Origin: Gyromitra esculenta
Taxonomy: Eukaryota > Ascomycota > Pezizomycetes > Pezizales > Discinaceae
Direction: 5' to 3'
Assembly: GCA_038503075.1 (NCBI GenBank)
Contig: JBCAML010000015.1
Span: 496,001 to 560,000, forward strand
Length of the DNA stretch: 64,000 bases
The notes below the pieces were generated by a model, which did not search any database, was not told the DNA's origin, and worked only from the letters and a program-made list of their open reading frames with translations. Numbering within the stretch: position 1 is the stretch's first letter; every line of letters starts with the position of its first letter. Of this stretch, positions 46,231 to 57,200 are shown in pieces. The position numbers and the translations under genes were made by a program.

Positions 46231-46651
46231 ATGCCCTATCGGTGCTTCTCTACTGTTCGAGCTTCTGTGCCACCATCTCCTCGAGGATTGGCTGTCGCAG
46301 AATTCCTGCTTAGCCAGAACCTCAAAACTCATGCATGTGTGTTTAATGGCCAACGCAAAAACCTTTTGAAAGGTACGTTTTCAAATAAACAAAAATTTCG
46401 TCCAAAATATCAACCTCAACTACAAGCCATACTAACTTCATTTCACAAAACACAACCAAGCGGGCAATCTGCTTCCTAAAGTCACCAGTCGCACCCAAGC
46501 TATCCAAACGCTCGCTTGCTCTCCTCTCAACAAAAACGGCCTTGCTCTTCGCGTTTCTAAGATTCGTCCTCCTTCTGACGGGAAACCCGTTAAACACATC
46601 AAGGGCCTCCGGGACAGTCCGAATCGAGAAGGAGCAAAAAAAAAACAGTGA
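46231..46651 (+). CDS. Small basic protein, possible mitochondrial targeting
   Basis: Not recognised. Two exons, 46231..46372 and 46461..46651, join in phase to give 110 aa. The intron (46373..46460) has a GTACGT donor, a perfect TACTAAC branch site at 46431..46437 and its AG 23 nt later, which is strong support. The N-terminus MPYRCFSTVRASVPPSPR is Arg/Ser-rich and free of acidic residues, like a mitochondrial presequence with an RCFS/T-type cleavage region. The rest is basic, ending KHIKGLRDSPNREGAKKKQ. It could be a small mitochondrial ribosomal or assembly protein, but that is a guess. It diverges from the BTB gene over about 230 bp. Confidence 0.6.
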
Positions 46652-48136
46652 AGATCTATACTACGCATGGTTTTACAAATGCGTGAATGGTGTATCTATC
46701 TATCTATCTATCTATGGTTTTACAAACCGCAGACCTGGGAACCGACCGTCATGGCCTCTGGAACTATAACAATCTTACCAACTATCATCATGTTCCCACC
46801 TTAGCCACAAACGCCAAAATTAGGTGTATGGTATCTCAGTATCAGCATACTAGGGTTCATCAGCCTATTCTCTGCGCTGAGCACCATTAGACTAGCACTG
46901 TATATTGAGACTACATCTGTAGTGTCGCCAGGGCAGCGATTGTATCCGAACCTATTTGAAGACGTCAAGTTTCAGAACTCTCTTGGGATGGAATCCTGCT
47001 GGTTCCATCCTCATCCCTTAGCATCTGATGGGATTTTTTTTTTTTTAGCAATCAACAGAGGAAGAAGTCAAAGGGAAAGGAAAAAAGCAGTTACTGAAAA
47101 TCTTCGGACACGAGAAGGGTATCGATAGAGAAAGGTTCTCCAGAACTACATGTATTTCCAGTGGCGTCGGATCCTCTTATGGCTTAACGCGTACAACGTC
47201 GCTTGGCTGTCGTCTATGTTCTCAGTTCTCGGTTCTCAATGGTTCCAGTCTCGATATCTCGCTTTATTCAAATGCAGGTTCGCAGATTTCAAGGTTCGCA
47301 AACCGGACGTTACGTGTAGCCCTGTTGTGGGGCTTCCGTTGTTGCGGTAGGTAATTGATTTCTCGATAGAACTACATGTGCTTATGTATGATGCAAAAGC
47401 TGAACTAGATGAAGCTGCAAAATTGGATTAGATAGGCGTATTTCTAAACTTCGGACGGATTGCAATAGTATTAAATAACATTAGTTCATACGAAGTTGAT
47501 AACTCGTGTGATACAGCTATATAGTTTCACCTACTATAGTCCTGTTAAACTTAGATTTAAACTCGATAGTCGGCTCGGAAAAAAGCCGATAACTCTTTAT
47601 AGAGTTGTATGCGTTTTCAGGGGTTGCTAGACTCATTTCTACGCCCTACTGCAGGGCTGCTGCGTGAGAGGAGCTGAACACGGGACCAGGGACATGTATA
47701 AAAGCAGGCTTTTGGTGGACCATTCCATTGGGCTGTGGATTTACATCACAAAAAAATCACTCGAATTTCCTTTCCGTTTAAGAATATACGATACAAGGCA
47801 AAAGGAAAGAGTACACGTAACTACCACGGGGAAAAACACCTACAACTAAATACATTGAAAACAGGATCAAACACAAAGACACGCAAAAAAAAAAAAGAAC
47901 CCATAACCCCTCCTTCCTCTTTTTTTCATTACCACATGCATACATGTATTTATCGCCTTTTTCATACCATCACAAAGCAAACGACATCTTAACGTAGAAA
48001 ATTCCTCCCCTCCCCCCCACGTCATCCACCTACCCAGTGCCATCTATCCCAAGCCTTTTTTTTTCCCGTCCCGTGCTACACCCTCCTCCTCCTGGTGAAC
48101 TCCGCGAACCAGACTCAACGGTGTGTCGAAGGGTTA
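46652..48136. other. Intergenic with microsatellite
   Basis: 1.5 kb. Contains a (TATC)n run at 46693..46715, poly-T near 47035, two TACATGTA octamers (47147, 47941), and adjacent small hairpins near 47565-47610. No supported gene. Confidence 0.55.
46693..46715. repeat. (TATC)n microsatellite
   Basis: Over five tandem TATC units. Likely length-variable between strains. Confidence 0.85.
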
Positions 48137-48999
48137 CTAGATGAAGCCGCTCGAAGAGAGTACATCGTGCACCAACTAGTTTTTGAAATTCAAGATAACT
48201 ATTTCTCAGGACCATATAAAGTCGGCCATGATAAGGAACAGAGCAAAAACAAACAGACCAGAGTGCATGTTTGGGGGGGGGGAGGAGGGGTAATATAAAA
48301 CAAAAAGCAAATCGTCCCAAGTAAATAGGGAAAGGGGAAAGTGGAAAGGGGGAGGGAGGATTTAAACCTACCTCCATATCCTCCAACGCATCTTCCTGCG
48401 AGATACATCGCAACACATTCTTCTTTGAGCTCTCCTGCAGCTCGCCAGCAATCAGGAGCTCGTCGAGAATGAAGTATGCTTTTTGGAAGTTGAAGATTAT
48501 GTCGAGCTCGCACACGTTGCCGTAGTACTTATCCATCTGCTCGACGTAGCGGTGGACGATCTCGAGGGTTATTAGTTCGTTGTCGGTTGCGTCGATACCG
48601 GCGATGAAGAAGAGGGATGCGTAGCGTCTGTAGACTACTTTAGAGTCTGTTTTGCTTGTTAGTTAATTGGGAGGAAGGCGAGACGAAGTGGGGTGGTGCC
48701 TTTGTATTCGAGGAAGTTGCACATCCGGGTTCGCCGTGCGAGGACGAGAGCTGAGACATCTTTGGTGATTTTGGCCTTCTCTTTGGGGGAGAGGGTGGTG
48801 AACCATTTGCAGAGACGCTGTGGGGGACCTGTTAGCTCTGGGGTCGAAGCTGCGTATGTTTGCTCCCCTCTCCACGAGATTGGACTTACGACTTTGCCCT
48901 GGCGGGAGAGGAGAATGATGTATCTGGCCCACGGATAGGTTCCCCTTGTCAGTCCTCGGCGATGGGGGATTGGGGAGATTCAGGCTACCTGATGGCCAT
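48137..48999 (-). CDS. aps1: AP-1 adaptor complex sigma subunit
   Basis: Small subunit of the clathrin adaptor AP-1, sorting between trans-Golgi and endosomes. Exons on the minus strand: 48999..48989 (11 nt, Met-Ala-Ile), 48923..48890 (34 nt), 48817..48700, 48646..48372 and probably 48175..48137, giving 158 aa; yeast Aps1 has 156. Seen: [77 protein letters not shown] and [20 protein letters not shown], a near-textbook longin-type sigma1. The intron after EYK starts with GC, not GT (48699..48647). The last exon is the least certain: it was chosen because it keeps phase and family length. Divergent from the GCLM gene by 507 bp. Confidence 0.9.
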
Positions 49000-49506
49000 C
49001 GTGGGGCTCTGGTCTAGCAAGGGGCGAAAACGAGCAGCAGGGAAGAGATCGACAGCAGTCTGGTCTGGTTGTTGGCTGGGTCTGCCCTTCTGTCCTTCGG
49101 AGATGCCCTCGGCAGGCAGGCGGTGGGCCAATCTTATCAGATTGATCTGCGGCTGAGATGCAGCAGCCGGGCCTGGGAGCGGACCGGGGCTCGGGCAGCT
49201 GCCTGCACTGCATTGCAGCACGCACGCCGAGTATTTGTCCGTCTGGCGCCTTCGATTCTGCATTACAAATAAGCTGCTTACAATGCGCCAGGCGGCGACT
49301 CTGCACCCCAAGCGCAGTGACATGTCTATGTAACTATCGCGACTATAAATCTGCCAACTCCACCATCGCATTCCTCACCACCAAGCCCAAGCCCAAGCCC
49401 AGACAGAGCCCGCCAGTCCTCGAAGCCCACCTGAAAGAAGAAATCCCCCATTCTGCCCCACTTGAACTCTTCTGCCCCAACTCCTCCCCGGCCCAGCGAA
49501 ACAAAA
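49000..49506. promoter_or_regulatory. Divergent promoter, aps1 / gclm
   Basis: 507 bp, GC-richer than most intergenic DNA here. A short imperfect repeat of AAGCCCAAGCCC occurs near 49383. No gene seen; frames in it on both strands are shadows. Confidence 0.5.
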
Positions 49507-50544
49507 ATGGTAACAAAATGCATTCTCTCCACCGGCAACATCATGACCGCTGGCGCTGAGGTGATCCGCAAACCCACGCTCGAAAAATCAAACACCGAAC
49601 TCGTCAATTCGCTGCGCGAGAACTTCAAGGCCGCCTCCTCGGCCTTTGTCTCCCCGTCCAGCGGCTCCTCGAGCAGCGACGGCTCCAGCAATGGCGACGC
49701 CCACGAGAAACAGCTTTCTGCCCACGAATGGATCAAGGTTGGCGATGACGGCACCACCTACATCCCGGCTGCGATCAGCAAGCCGGAAGTGCTGGTTGAA
49801 GATCGTGCGGAATACGATGTTACTGGTATGTGCCCCACGATTGAGCCTGCGCATTATCAAGGCCATCCGTCCCATCCCGTACCCCCACACGCCCATATAC
49901 TGACACTTCCCCAGTAAAACTGTTCTACCTCCCCGGCGTCGCCCCCTCCCTGCGCTGCCAACACACGACCGACGCGGTCCGTCTCGTCTCCGAGTCGCTC
50001 GGCACAACCCACCTCGACCTCCTCATCGTCTCGTTCCCCAACATCTCCTTCGACGCCGACGACGAGGAGATCTCCTCCGACACCGACGTCGCCGAGTGGA
50101 CGCGCACATACCGCACCCTCGAGTCCCTGCACGCCCAGGGCAAGATCTCGCGCATCGGACTGTCCGAGTTTGGCACAACAAGACTGTCGCAGTTGCTGCC
50201 GCACACGAAAGTGAAGCCGAGCGTGGACCAGATAAACCTGCGCGACTGCTGCGTCGTGCCCCGGCCGCTGATCCTGTATGCCAAGCAGCGCGGGATCGAG
50301 TTGCTGACGCACAACGACTGCTCGGCGATATTGCCGGCGGAGACGCTGGACGATGTGCTGGTGGGTGAGTTTGGGCTGTTTGGCGAAGGCGTGAAGATGG
50401 TGCCCCAGTGGGTGGTTAAGTATACGGCCGTTATTAAGAGCAGAGGAGTTGTGGAGAATAAAGGGTGTGTATAATATCTTCTCGCCTGAGGATCTGCGCT
50501 GACTTGAATTTTGCAGGTATATTGCTATGGTTGAGGTTGAATAA
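49507..50544 (+). CDS. gclm: Glutamate-cysteine ligase regulatory subunit (GCLM)
   Basis: Regulatory partner of the catalytic ligase in the first step of glutathione synthesis; aldo-keto-reductase-like fold without enzyme activity (family knowledge). Exons are 49507..49825, 49915..50464 and 50517..50544, giving 298 aa. An upstream in-frame extension begins at TTG, so the ATG at 49507 was chosen. Seen: N-terminal ILSTGNIM strand, a Ser-rich insert (about 45-65), HLDLLIVSFPN, the helix RTLESLHAQGKISRIGLSEFG, and the barrel strands VKPSVDQINLRDCCVVP and RGIELLTHNDCSAILP, which are diagnostic of GCLM. The C-terminus ends GYIAMVEVE. Codon use in exon 2 is more GC-rich than in neighbours. Confidence 0.92.
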
Positions 50545-51126
50545 ATAAATAACACCCCTCCCTCCCCCTCCCCCTCCACCCCCAGCTCCACCCCGGCTTG
50601 TGGTCTAAATAGATACTTGGGATAGGAACTTGTGATTCTTTCTTCATAGGCGCTAAGGGTTTGCTTTTGTTTGTTTGCTTTCTTTCTTTCTTTCACTCTG
50701 CATTATACACCTGGTGGTAGCGCTTTCTGCGTCTGTACAGTAGCCTTTGGTAACAATTCACGGTTAAGCAGCATGTAAATAATCTTTTTTGCGGGTCAAT
50801 TATTGTGCATCATGAAAAACGGTCGCTGGATCGAACGCGACACAGCCAATGATCAGGCAAAATCCCAATGGACCGTCCATGTGTATACATGTATTTACAA
50901 CTAAAAAAAACCCGGAAACCAGACATGAAAAAAAAAGAGAGTAATAAAAACCTACCACTACCACAATCCCTTACACCAGAAAATAGGAAATAAGAGTTGA
51001 ATGGAGAGTTATGGACAAAAAAATAATCATGAATCCATCATATTTTTTTTTTTAAAACTTATTCGCAAACCCATTCTAAAATTTACATAAAAATTTCCCA
51101 TCTTACAGTTTTTGTTTTTGTTTTTC
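50545..51126. other. Intergenic between convergent gclm and tuf1
   Basis: 582 bp between two 3' ends. Has CCCTCC and TTTC short tandem runs (50555-50580, 50681-50696) and poly-T/A tracts. No gene. Confidence 0.6.
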
Positions 51127-52829
51127 TTAGTCCAAAATCCGAGTGATGAGACCAGTCGCAACAGTGCTGTGTGGTTTCGTCAGTAAACGTTATCCCTCAA
51201 ACCACAAAGGGGGGGGGATCATTTGAACTTACCGGCCACCCTCACGAAGGTTGAATCGCTGGCCAGGGTCAATAGCCATCGGCTTGTAGATCTTGCACTG
51301 CATCTCGGTGTTGTCACCGGGCATGACCATCTTGCTCGTATCCTCAGTACCTTCCGGGAAATCAATTGTGACAGGAATATCCGAAGTTCTCAAGAACATC
51401 TGTGGGCGGTAGTTTCCGTGAAATCCAGTGTGGCGACCGCCTTCTTCCTTGGTAAGAACGTAGAGGGAAGCCAAGAACTTGCTCTTTGCCTTTGTAGTGC
51501 CGGGCTTGACAATGACCATACCACGGCGGATCTGTTCACGCTTAACACCACGGAGGAGGAGACCGGCGTTGTCGCCAGCTTGGGCAGAGTCGAGTTCCTT
51601 CTTGAATGTTTCGAGACCGGTAACGATAGTCTTGACGGGTTGTTCTTCGTAGCCGACGAGTTCGACTTCGTCACCCTTCTTGAGCATGCCACGTTCGACA
51701 CGACCAGTAGCAACGGTGCCACGGCCAGCAATGGAGAAAACATCTAAGAAGCGCTGATTAGCGATTTTTAATGACCCTGCTGTGGGGAATACAAACCTTC
51801 AACAGGCATCAGGAAAGGCATATCAAGGTCACGGATCGGGGTAGGAATATAGTCGTCGACAGCCTGCAAAAGCTCGGTAATCTTCTCTTCTCCAATATCC
51901 GGGCGACGTCCTTCAAGAGCACACAAGGCAGATCCCATGATGATAGGTGTGTTGTCACCATCGAAGCCATAGCTAGACAGGAGTTCACGCATTTCCATTT
52001 CGACAAGTTCCAACATCTCAGGGTCTTCGAGAGCATCGACCTTGTTGACGAAAACGACGATTCTCTGGACACCGACCTGACGGGCAAGGAGCAGATGTTC
52101 ACGGGTTTGGGGCCTGAGTAGGTCGTTAATAAACCAAATGGTGATTCGTGGGATTTATAATGGGTAAACTTGCATTTGACCATCGGAAGCAGCAACAACA
52201 ATGATAGCACCATCCATAGAGGCAGCACCAGTAATCATGTTTTTGATGTAATCAGCGTGTCCAGGGCAGTCGACGTGGGAGTAATGGCGGTTATCGGTTT
52301 CATATTCGATGTGAGCAGCAGAGATAGTAATACCACGAGCCCGTTCTTCAGGGGCCTTGTCGATAGAGGCATAGTCATGGAAACTGGCCTGCCCTTTCGC
52401 AGCAAGAGTCTTGGTGATAGCAGCAGTTAAAGTTGTCTGTTGTGTTTTTGTTTTTTTTCCCCGTCAGTACAGGCAGTGTTTATTTCGGAAATGATGAAAC
52501 AAACTGCGGGGCAAATTGACGACCGACCTTTCCGTGATCGACATGTCCAATTGTACCTGGATAAAAGTCAGTTACTCGAATTCCCCCCCAATATTGGAAA
52601 GTATGGTCTTGCCAATGTTAACATGGGGCTTCTTTCGCTCGTAACTCGCCATCCGACGGACGGAAGTAAGGATTGGGCTGGAAACATTATATCTAGAAAG
52701 CGGAGACAACGAAGATGGTGATTGAAGCAAGAATTTGCATGAGAAAGCGGTATTGTTTGCTGTGGCACTCTCGGAGAGCCTTGCGGCACTCCGTAACAGA
52801 GGAGCAAATGAGGCTTTCCAGGAAGCCAT
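51127..52829 (-). CDS. tuf1: Mitochondrial elongation factor Tu
   Basis: Delivers aminoacyl-tRNA to mitochondrial ribosomes. Exons on the minus strand: 52829..52613, 52556..52528 (29 nt), 52436..52174, 52113..51797, 51743..51233 and 51166..51127, giving 458 aa. The ATG at 52829 opens a Ser/Arg/Leu-rich presequence (about 58 aa) before the KPHVNIG start of mature EF-Tu. G1 GHVDHGKT (76-83) is almost wholly encoded by the 29-nt exon. G3 [12 protein letters not shown] and G4 NKVD follow, then the domain 2/3 motifs [13 protein letters not shown] and [10 protein letters not shown], ending [12 protein letters not shown]. Introns 52612..52557 and 52173..52114 have GC donors; both junctions are fixed by invariant EF-Tu residues. 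The other three are GT..AG. Confidence 0.96.
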
Positions 52830-53224
52830 TACGGGCAAATACAGAGAGTGGGGGAAAGATGAAGTCTGGAGAGAAGACGCGATCTTCAAAATCGTTGAAA
52901 TTTCTGAAGAGAAACGGCGCTAGACTGCTTTCGGGCGATATCTTAGTCAGGATGATCGGATGAGGTCGGAGGTGTTCTTGGCAAGTATATCGATTCTGTA
53001 CTGTGCGGTAGAGGATACTGGTTTCTATGGCCAAATATCTCTTGTTAAAATTGCTGTTTCTCGCAGAGAAGCTCATTTGTATCGCGGTCCCACTTTGTTC
53101 GTCTCCTCAGACCCAATCGATGTTCTGATAGTTGATTTAGATAAGTTCCGGGAACAGTTGTGGGAATGGCTTAACAAAAGAAAACAATAGAGTACTGAAA
53201 TAAGAAATACAGGTAGTATTAATA
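52830..53224. promoter_or_regulatory. tuf1 promoter / 3' flank of coiled-coil gene
   Basis: 395 bp. A plus-strand frame at 52960..53190 has no recognised feature and is not supported. Confidence 0.5.
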
Positions 53225-54233
53225 TCAACGCGATTCGTTCACTACACTCCATGTTCCCTTAAGTCCTTTTCGTCTAGGGTTTCTAACAACGAACTCGAAC
53301 CCGGGGGTAGCCAGCCACTCCGAGACGACTAACTGTTTTTCATCTTGCAATTCTTCTTCGTCCATTCTTTCAATAAATTCTCGAAGCTCAATCAGGCGCT
53401 CGACGTACTGTTGTATATAAGTAATATATGTATCTCGTCCTCTCATAACGAGTTTTTTCTTTTTTCTTGTCAATCTTTCCGATCTCTTTTTCATAAGTGC
53501 TACACTCGCATCGAGATACTGTGACCTGATAATCAATTCGTCTATCTGATCCCCAATATTTGCAGTATAGTTTCCAATCTCTAGGAATTCGTCATACAGT
53601 TTCTGGCAGCTTCTTTGAAGTGTTTGAACTCCTTCGTCTGTGATAAAAACATGTTTTGGTGTGTTAACTTCGCCAAGACTATCACCAAACACCCACCCCA
53701 TGGGTTCTATAAGCTCGTTTTCCTCGACATATGAACCTTCTGAACGCGTAGATGGGGGTCCAACGTCAGTGCTAAGAGGTTCAGAGATTATAGAGGTTGG
53801 CGATTCTGCTGGCGTATGAAGGATCTGCATCCGTATCGTTAATAGCAGTCCTTCATATTTCTGAATAGTTAGGAGACGCCAATGAGATGGGAACAACCTG
53901 CACAGCTGTAACAATACCCTCGTCGCCGCTGGAACGGTCCTGAATATCAGATTCAGGAATTTCTAATGTTAATTCCGCCTTTTTACCTCCATAGTCTGGC
54001 ATGTCTCCGATTGTAAGTTCCCCGCTAGCGTTGGCTCCCAAGCCCTTAAATAAATTCGGTGTCCGTGGAATGCTCGTGAACCTAGTGATGGTGTCACAAC
54101 CTGGCTTCCGAATTGTATGGTAAAACGCAGGGCCAGAGAGTGTCCTCCTATGGATTATCTCCAGTTCGGTTGGTGGTGTTTTTAGTCGCCCCCCATCCCC
54201 GAGCTTAGTAACTGAACGATGTCCCTTTCCCAT
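53225..54233 (-). CDS. Hypothetical coiled-coil protein
   Basis: Not recognised. Exons 54233..53898 and 53824..53225 join in phase (311 aa); an alternative acceptor at 53861 would add 12 residues and is also in phase. The N-terminus is MGKGHRSVTK, with basic and Thr/Pro-rich sequence. The middle has acidic and Ser/Pro-rich linkers. Residues about 165-265 are helical and charged, with a probable coiled coil around ASVALMKKRSERLTRKKKKL and VERLIELREFIERMDEEEL. The C-terminus is RNPRRKGLKGTWSVVNESR. Composition suggests a nuclear or cytoskeletal protein, but nothing specific can be said. Tandem with tuf1, same strand. Confidence 0.6.
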
Positions 54234-57200
54234 TGAAACTTTCTTTGTTATTCCACTTATTGAAGAACGCGGGAGATGTTTGTAGAGCGGATGAATGGAG
54301 CCTCGTTATTCCATCCACCCTCGTTCTCCGGGCAAAGTATTTCACGAGCAGGGCTAGGGCTTTGGGTCTCTAGCAGATAGATGATAACAACTGCGACTCT
54401 TTCAGGTGGGGTCTTATGGGAAGCTTGAGCTTTTGAGCTTTTGGCACCTAGGTATCGAGTTAGGATGAAAGAAAGTTGGAATAGTTGCTAAGAAATTTGC
54501 AGAAGGGTATTAAGTTGATGGTATAAGAAAACGACAGTCAAAAGGTGATCTGAGCCCCCAGAGAGAAATCCTTGAGTAAAGTAGGATATCTGAGCAATAT
54601 CCTTCTCTCTAAGGTGACTCGTGCTCTTTTATTTATATTTTAAACCCGTGGGATCGAAGGCGAGACACAGGCAGCCAAGTCTTGTGTCTCAACTCTTGTT
54701 TAGATGGATCAGTACTACATGTAATTTCTTTGTCCTCGTTACGAAGCAGGGCTTAAAACCGTCCAATGTAAAATGCGGAATATAACGAGTGATTTTTTAT
54801 GATAATACCCCCCGCACATTCATGCCAACACCAGTGTTGTAAATTCTCTTACCACTTACCAAAGTTTTAGATATGGCTTTCTACAAGCGCATATAGGTAG
54901 TATTTCTCGATCCAGTGTATCAAGACGACAGCCGGAAAACGTTTCATGTCAACTACGAAGAGGGTTGTAACTAAAAAAGCAACAAGGAAAAGAAACGTGG
55001 CTATTTGCAGCTACAGAGCTGCTAAGAATCTTTCATCAATCGAGAGGAAGGATCTAGCACCTTAGGCTACGTACATACACATATAGACGGCTAGCGAACA
55101 ACCAATTATACAGACAGCGGTAGCAGCCAATCAAAGCGAAATATGAGCAACACAGAATACTATATTGTGGGACATACTTTGAACTAGTAGGACAAGTACG
55201 GGTTCATGATGCTCTGATGATTTGATTTCTAGAACAGAATACTTTCACGGAATTCTTTATTACTACAACTCCGTGTTTCACAGATGTCTTTGTTCTTTAT
55301 TAACTATGTCTTTCATTACTGTATCTAGGTTCAGCCAAGTCTTGGCAACAAATGAATCTGAATTCGTGTTTCAGAGACACTCGTGAGGGATAACATCATT
55401 CGTCTGTTGTGGGGCTCTTGTATTTCAGGTACTTGTAGCCTTCATCCGTGGACTTACAGAACGGTTGGTCATTGACTAAGAGTCTTGTGAACTATCGACA
55501 ATCTAGCAGAAATTGTGAAGTATCAGAATGTTGGGCCGAGAGCGGCCATTTCTTGAGGATACTGTACTGGATTCAAGCAAAAACATTGGCTCACGTATTT
55601 TCCTTAATGAATACTCAATAAACAAACTAAGGTGTCAATATTGTTTTTTTTGCAAGATTAGACTTATCGAGAGACTATTCATGAGCTTTAAATCCCAATA
55701 ACGACATACTAACGTAAGGTTACCCTCCCCGCACTATGATCCTGATCATCAACTTCCTATCCTGTCATGTCGTTCCCCAACCTCCAAAGTGAATTGCATC
55801 TCCTCATTCCAGGGGCCCTTCGGCCTCCGAGTTCAAACCTTCAGGATAGCCATCACTCCGCAGAGTCTCTGACCTCATCTCACGACACCGCCATCCGAAC
55901 AAAGGACGAAACAATCATAATTCGTGGAAGCATCGAAAGAATATTAAGATTAGATCAAACTACGTATGCTGTTTCTGTAATATCTTTGGCTAACGGCACC
56001 AGAGGGGTATTTTTGTTGTTAATACTGAATCAGGAATCTACCATCTGACCAGCAATAAGAATAAACATAGAGACCTTCAGTTAGCCGTGGCCTATCTGAC
56101 CGAAACACGGGCAAGGCTGCTGCTAGGGGTACTGATGTTCGTGTCCAGTACAAGGGTAACACCAGTCGGTCACGCCATTCGAGTGTGTTCATTATCACTT
56201 CAACGATTCACCTTTTATCCGGTAGCAGAATGAATCTTGTCAAGGGGGGATAAATTGGCGACTAATAGATGATGCTTTATATATCGGCTTGAAAACAGTG
56301 TGAAACCTAGCCGGAGTTATGAGAGGACACAGACCAATTCTCCGGAGCAGTACAAAAACTCAGAAAATACACCCGACAGGCCTGTTCACGAAAGAGACTT
56401 GGTATAGTCAAACAGAAACTTAATAAAAGGATGATAGATATATGACAATCGACTAGCTGGTGGTTAGCTCGCGCTGTGGCATCATGCCGTTTCACAGTGA
56501 GTCTTTTATCAAGCCAAGAATCAACATGTCTCTCAACAGTAGATCGAGCAACAATACGCAAAATATATCCATTTAAATCACTATCTTTGACGCGCATTAG
56601 TTGCACGGGAATATAACTAGCGAGTCGCTAGGTTATAAGTCGATGCATATCGTCTATTAGATCGGCACTCTTAGACTCGAATAAGACTATAAGAATCCGG
56701 ATAGCACAAACACAGACTCGAGCATCCGCAAAGGCCCCAGCTCAATATTTGTGCCATATAACGCCATAAGCGCCTACTACAAATAAATTCCTGGATTGTT
56801 GGGTACGACGAATCCAATTGCCGAGTGACATCTCATGATTAAATATGTTAAAAAAAACTATAAGTTCCATAGCTAGTAAGCATACTTCAAAACACAGAGA
56901 ACTATTTGGGGCACTAAATATCAAAGCTTCTACTCAATAGGGGCCGAAATTCGGTCAACTAAATTCGACATTAGCTTGAAATTTGAAATCAACTATAAAA
57001 TTTAAAACCCGGCTAACAGAGCATGTTTGAGTCGATTGTACCTTAAGCGCAAAAAAAAGCTAATACCTTGTTGCTAGTTCCGAGGCCTAGGGATGATAGG
57101 ATCTAGACAACTCCTAGATCAGAGTTATGTCAAGGTTATGCGTTTCTCAGCTTTTAATCTAAGCCTTACCGAAGAAAAATAGTTAGTGGGGGTGATTAGT

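Noticed and set aside
48647..48684. GT donor near 48684 for aps1 intron 3
   Set aside because: Would give a 38-nt intron, below the size of others here, and add six residues absent from the family.
52735..52923. Plus-strand frame antisense to the tuf1 presequence ([13 protein letters not shown]...)
   Set aside because: Protein-like in composition but lies exactly opposite the tuf1 presequence exon; no splice partner and no recognised homology.
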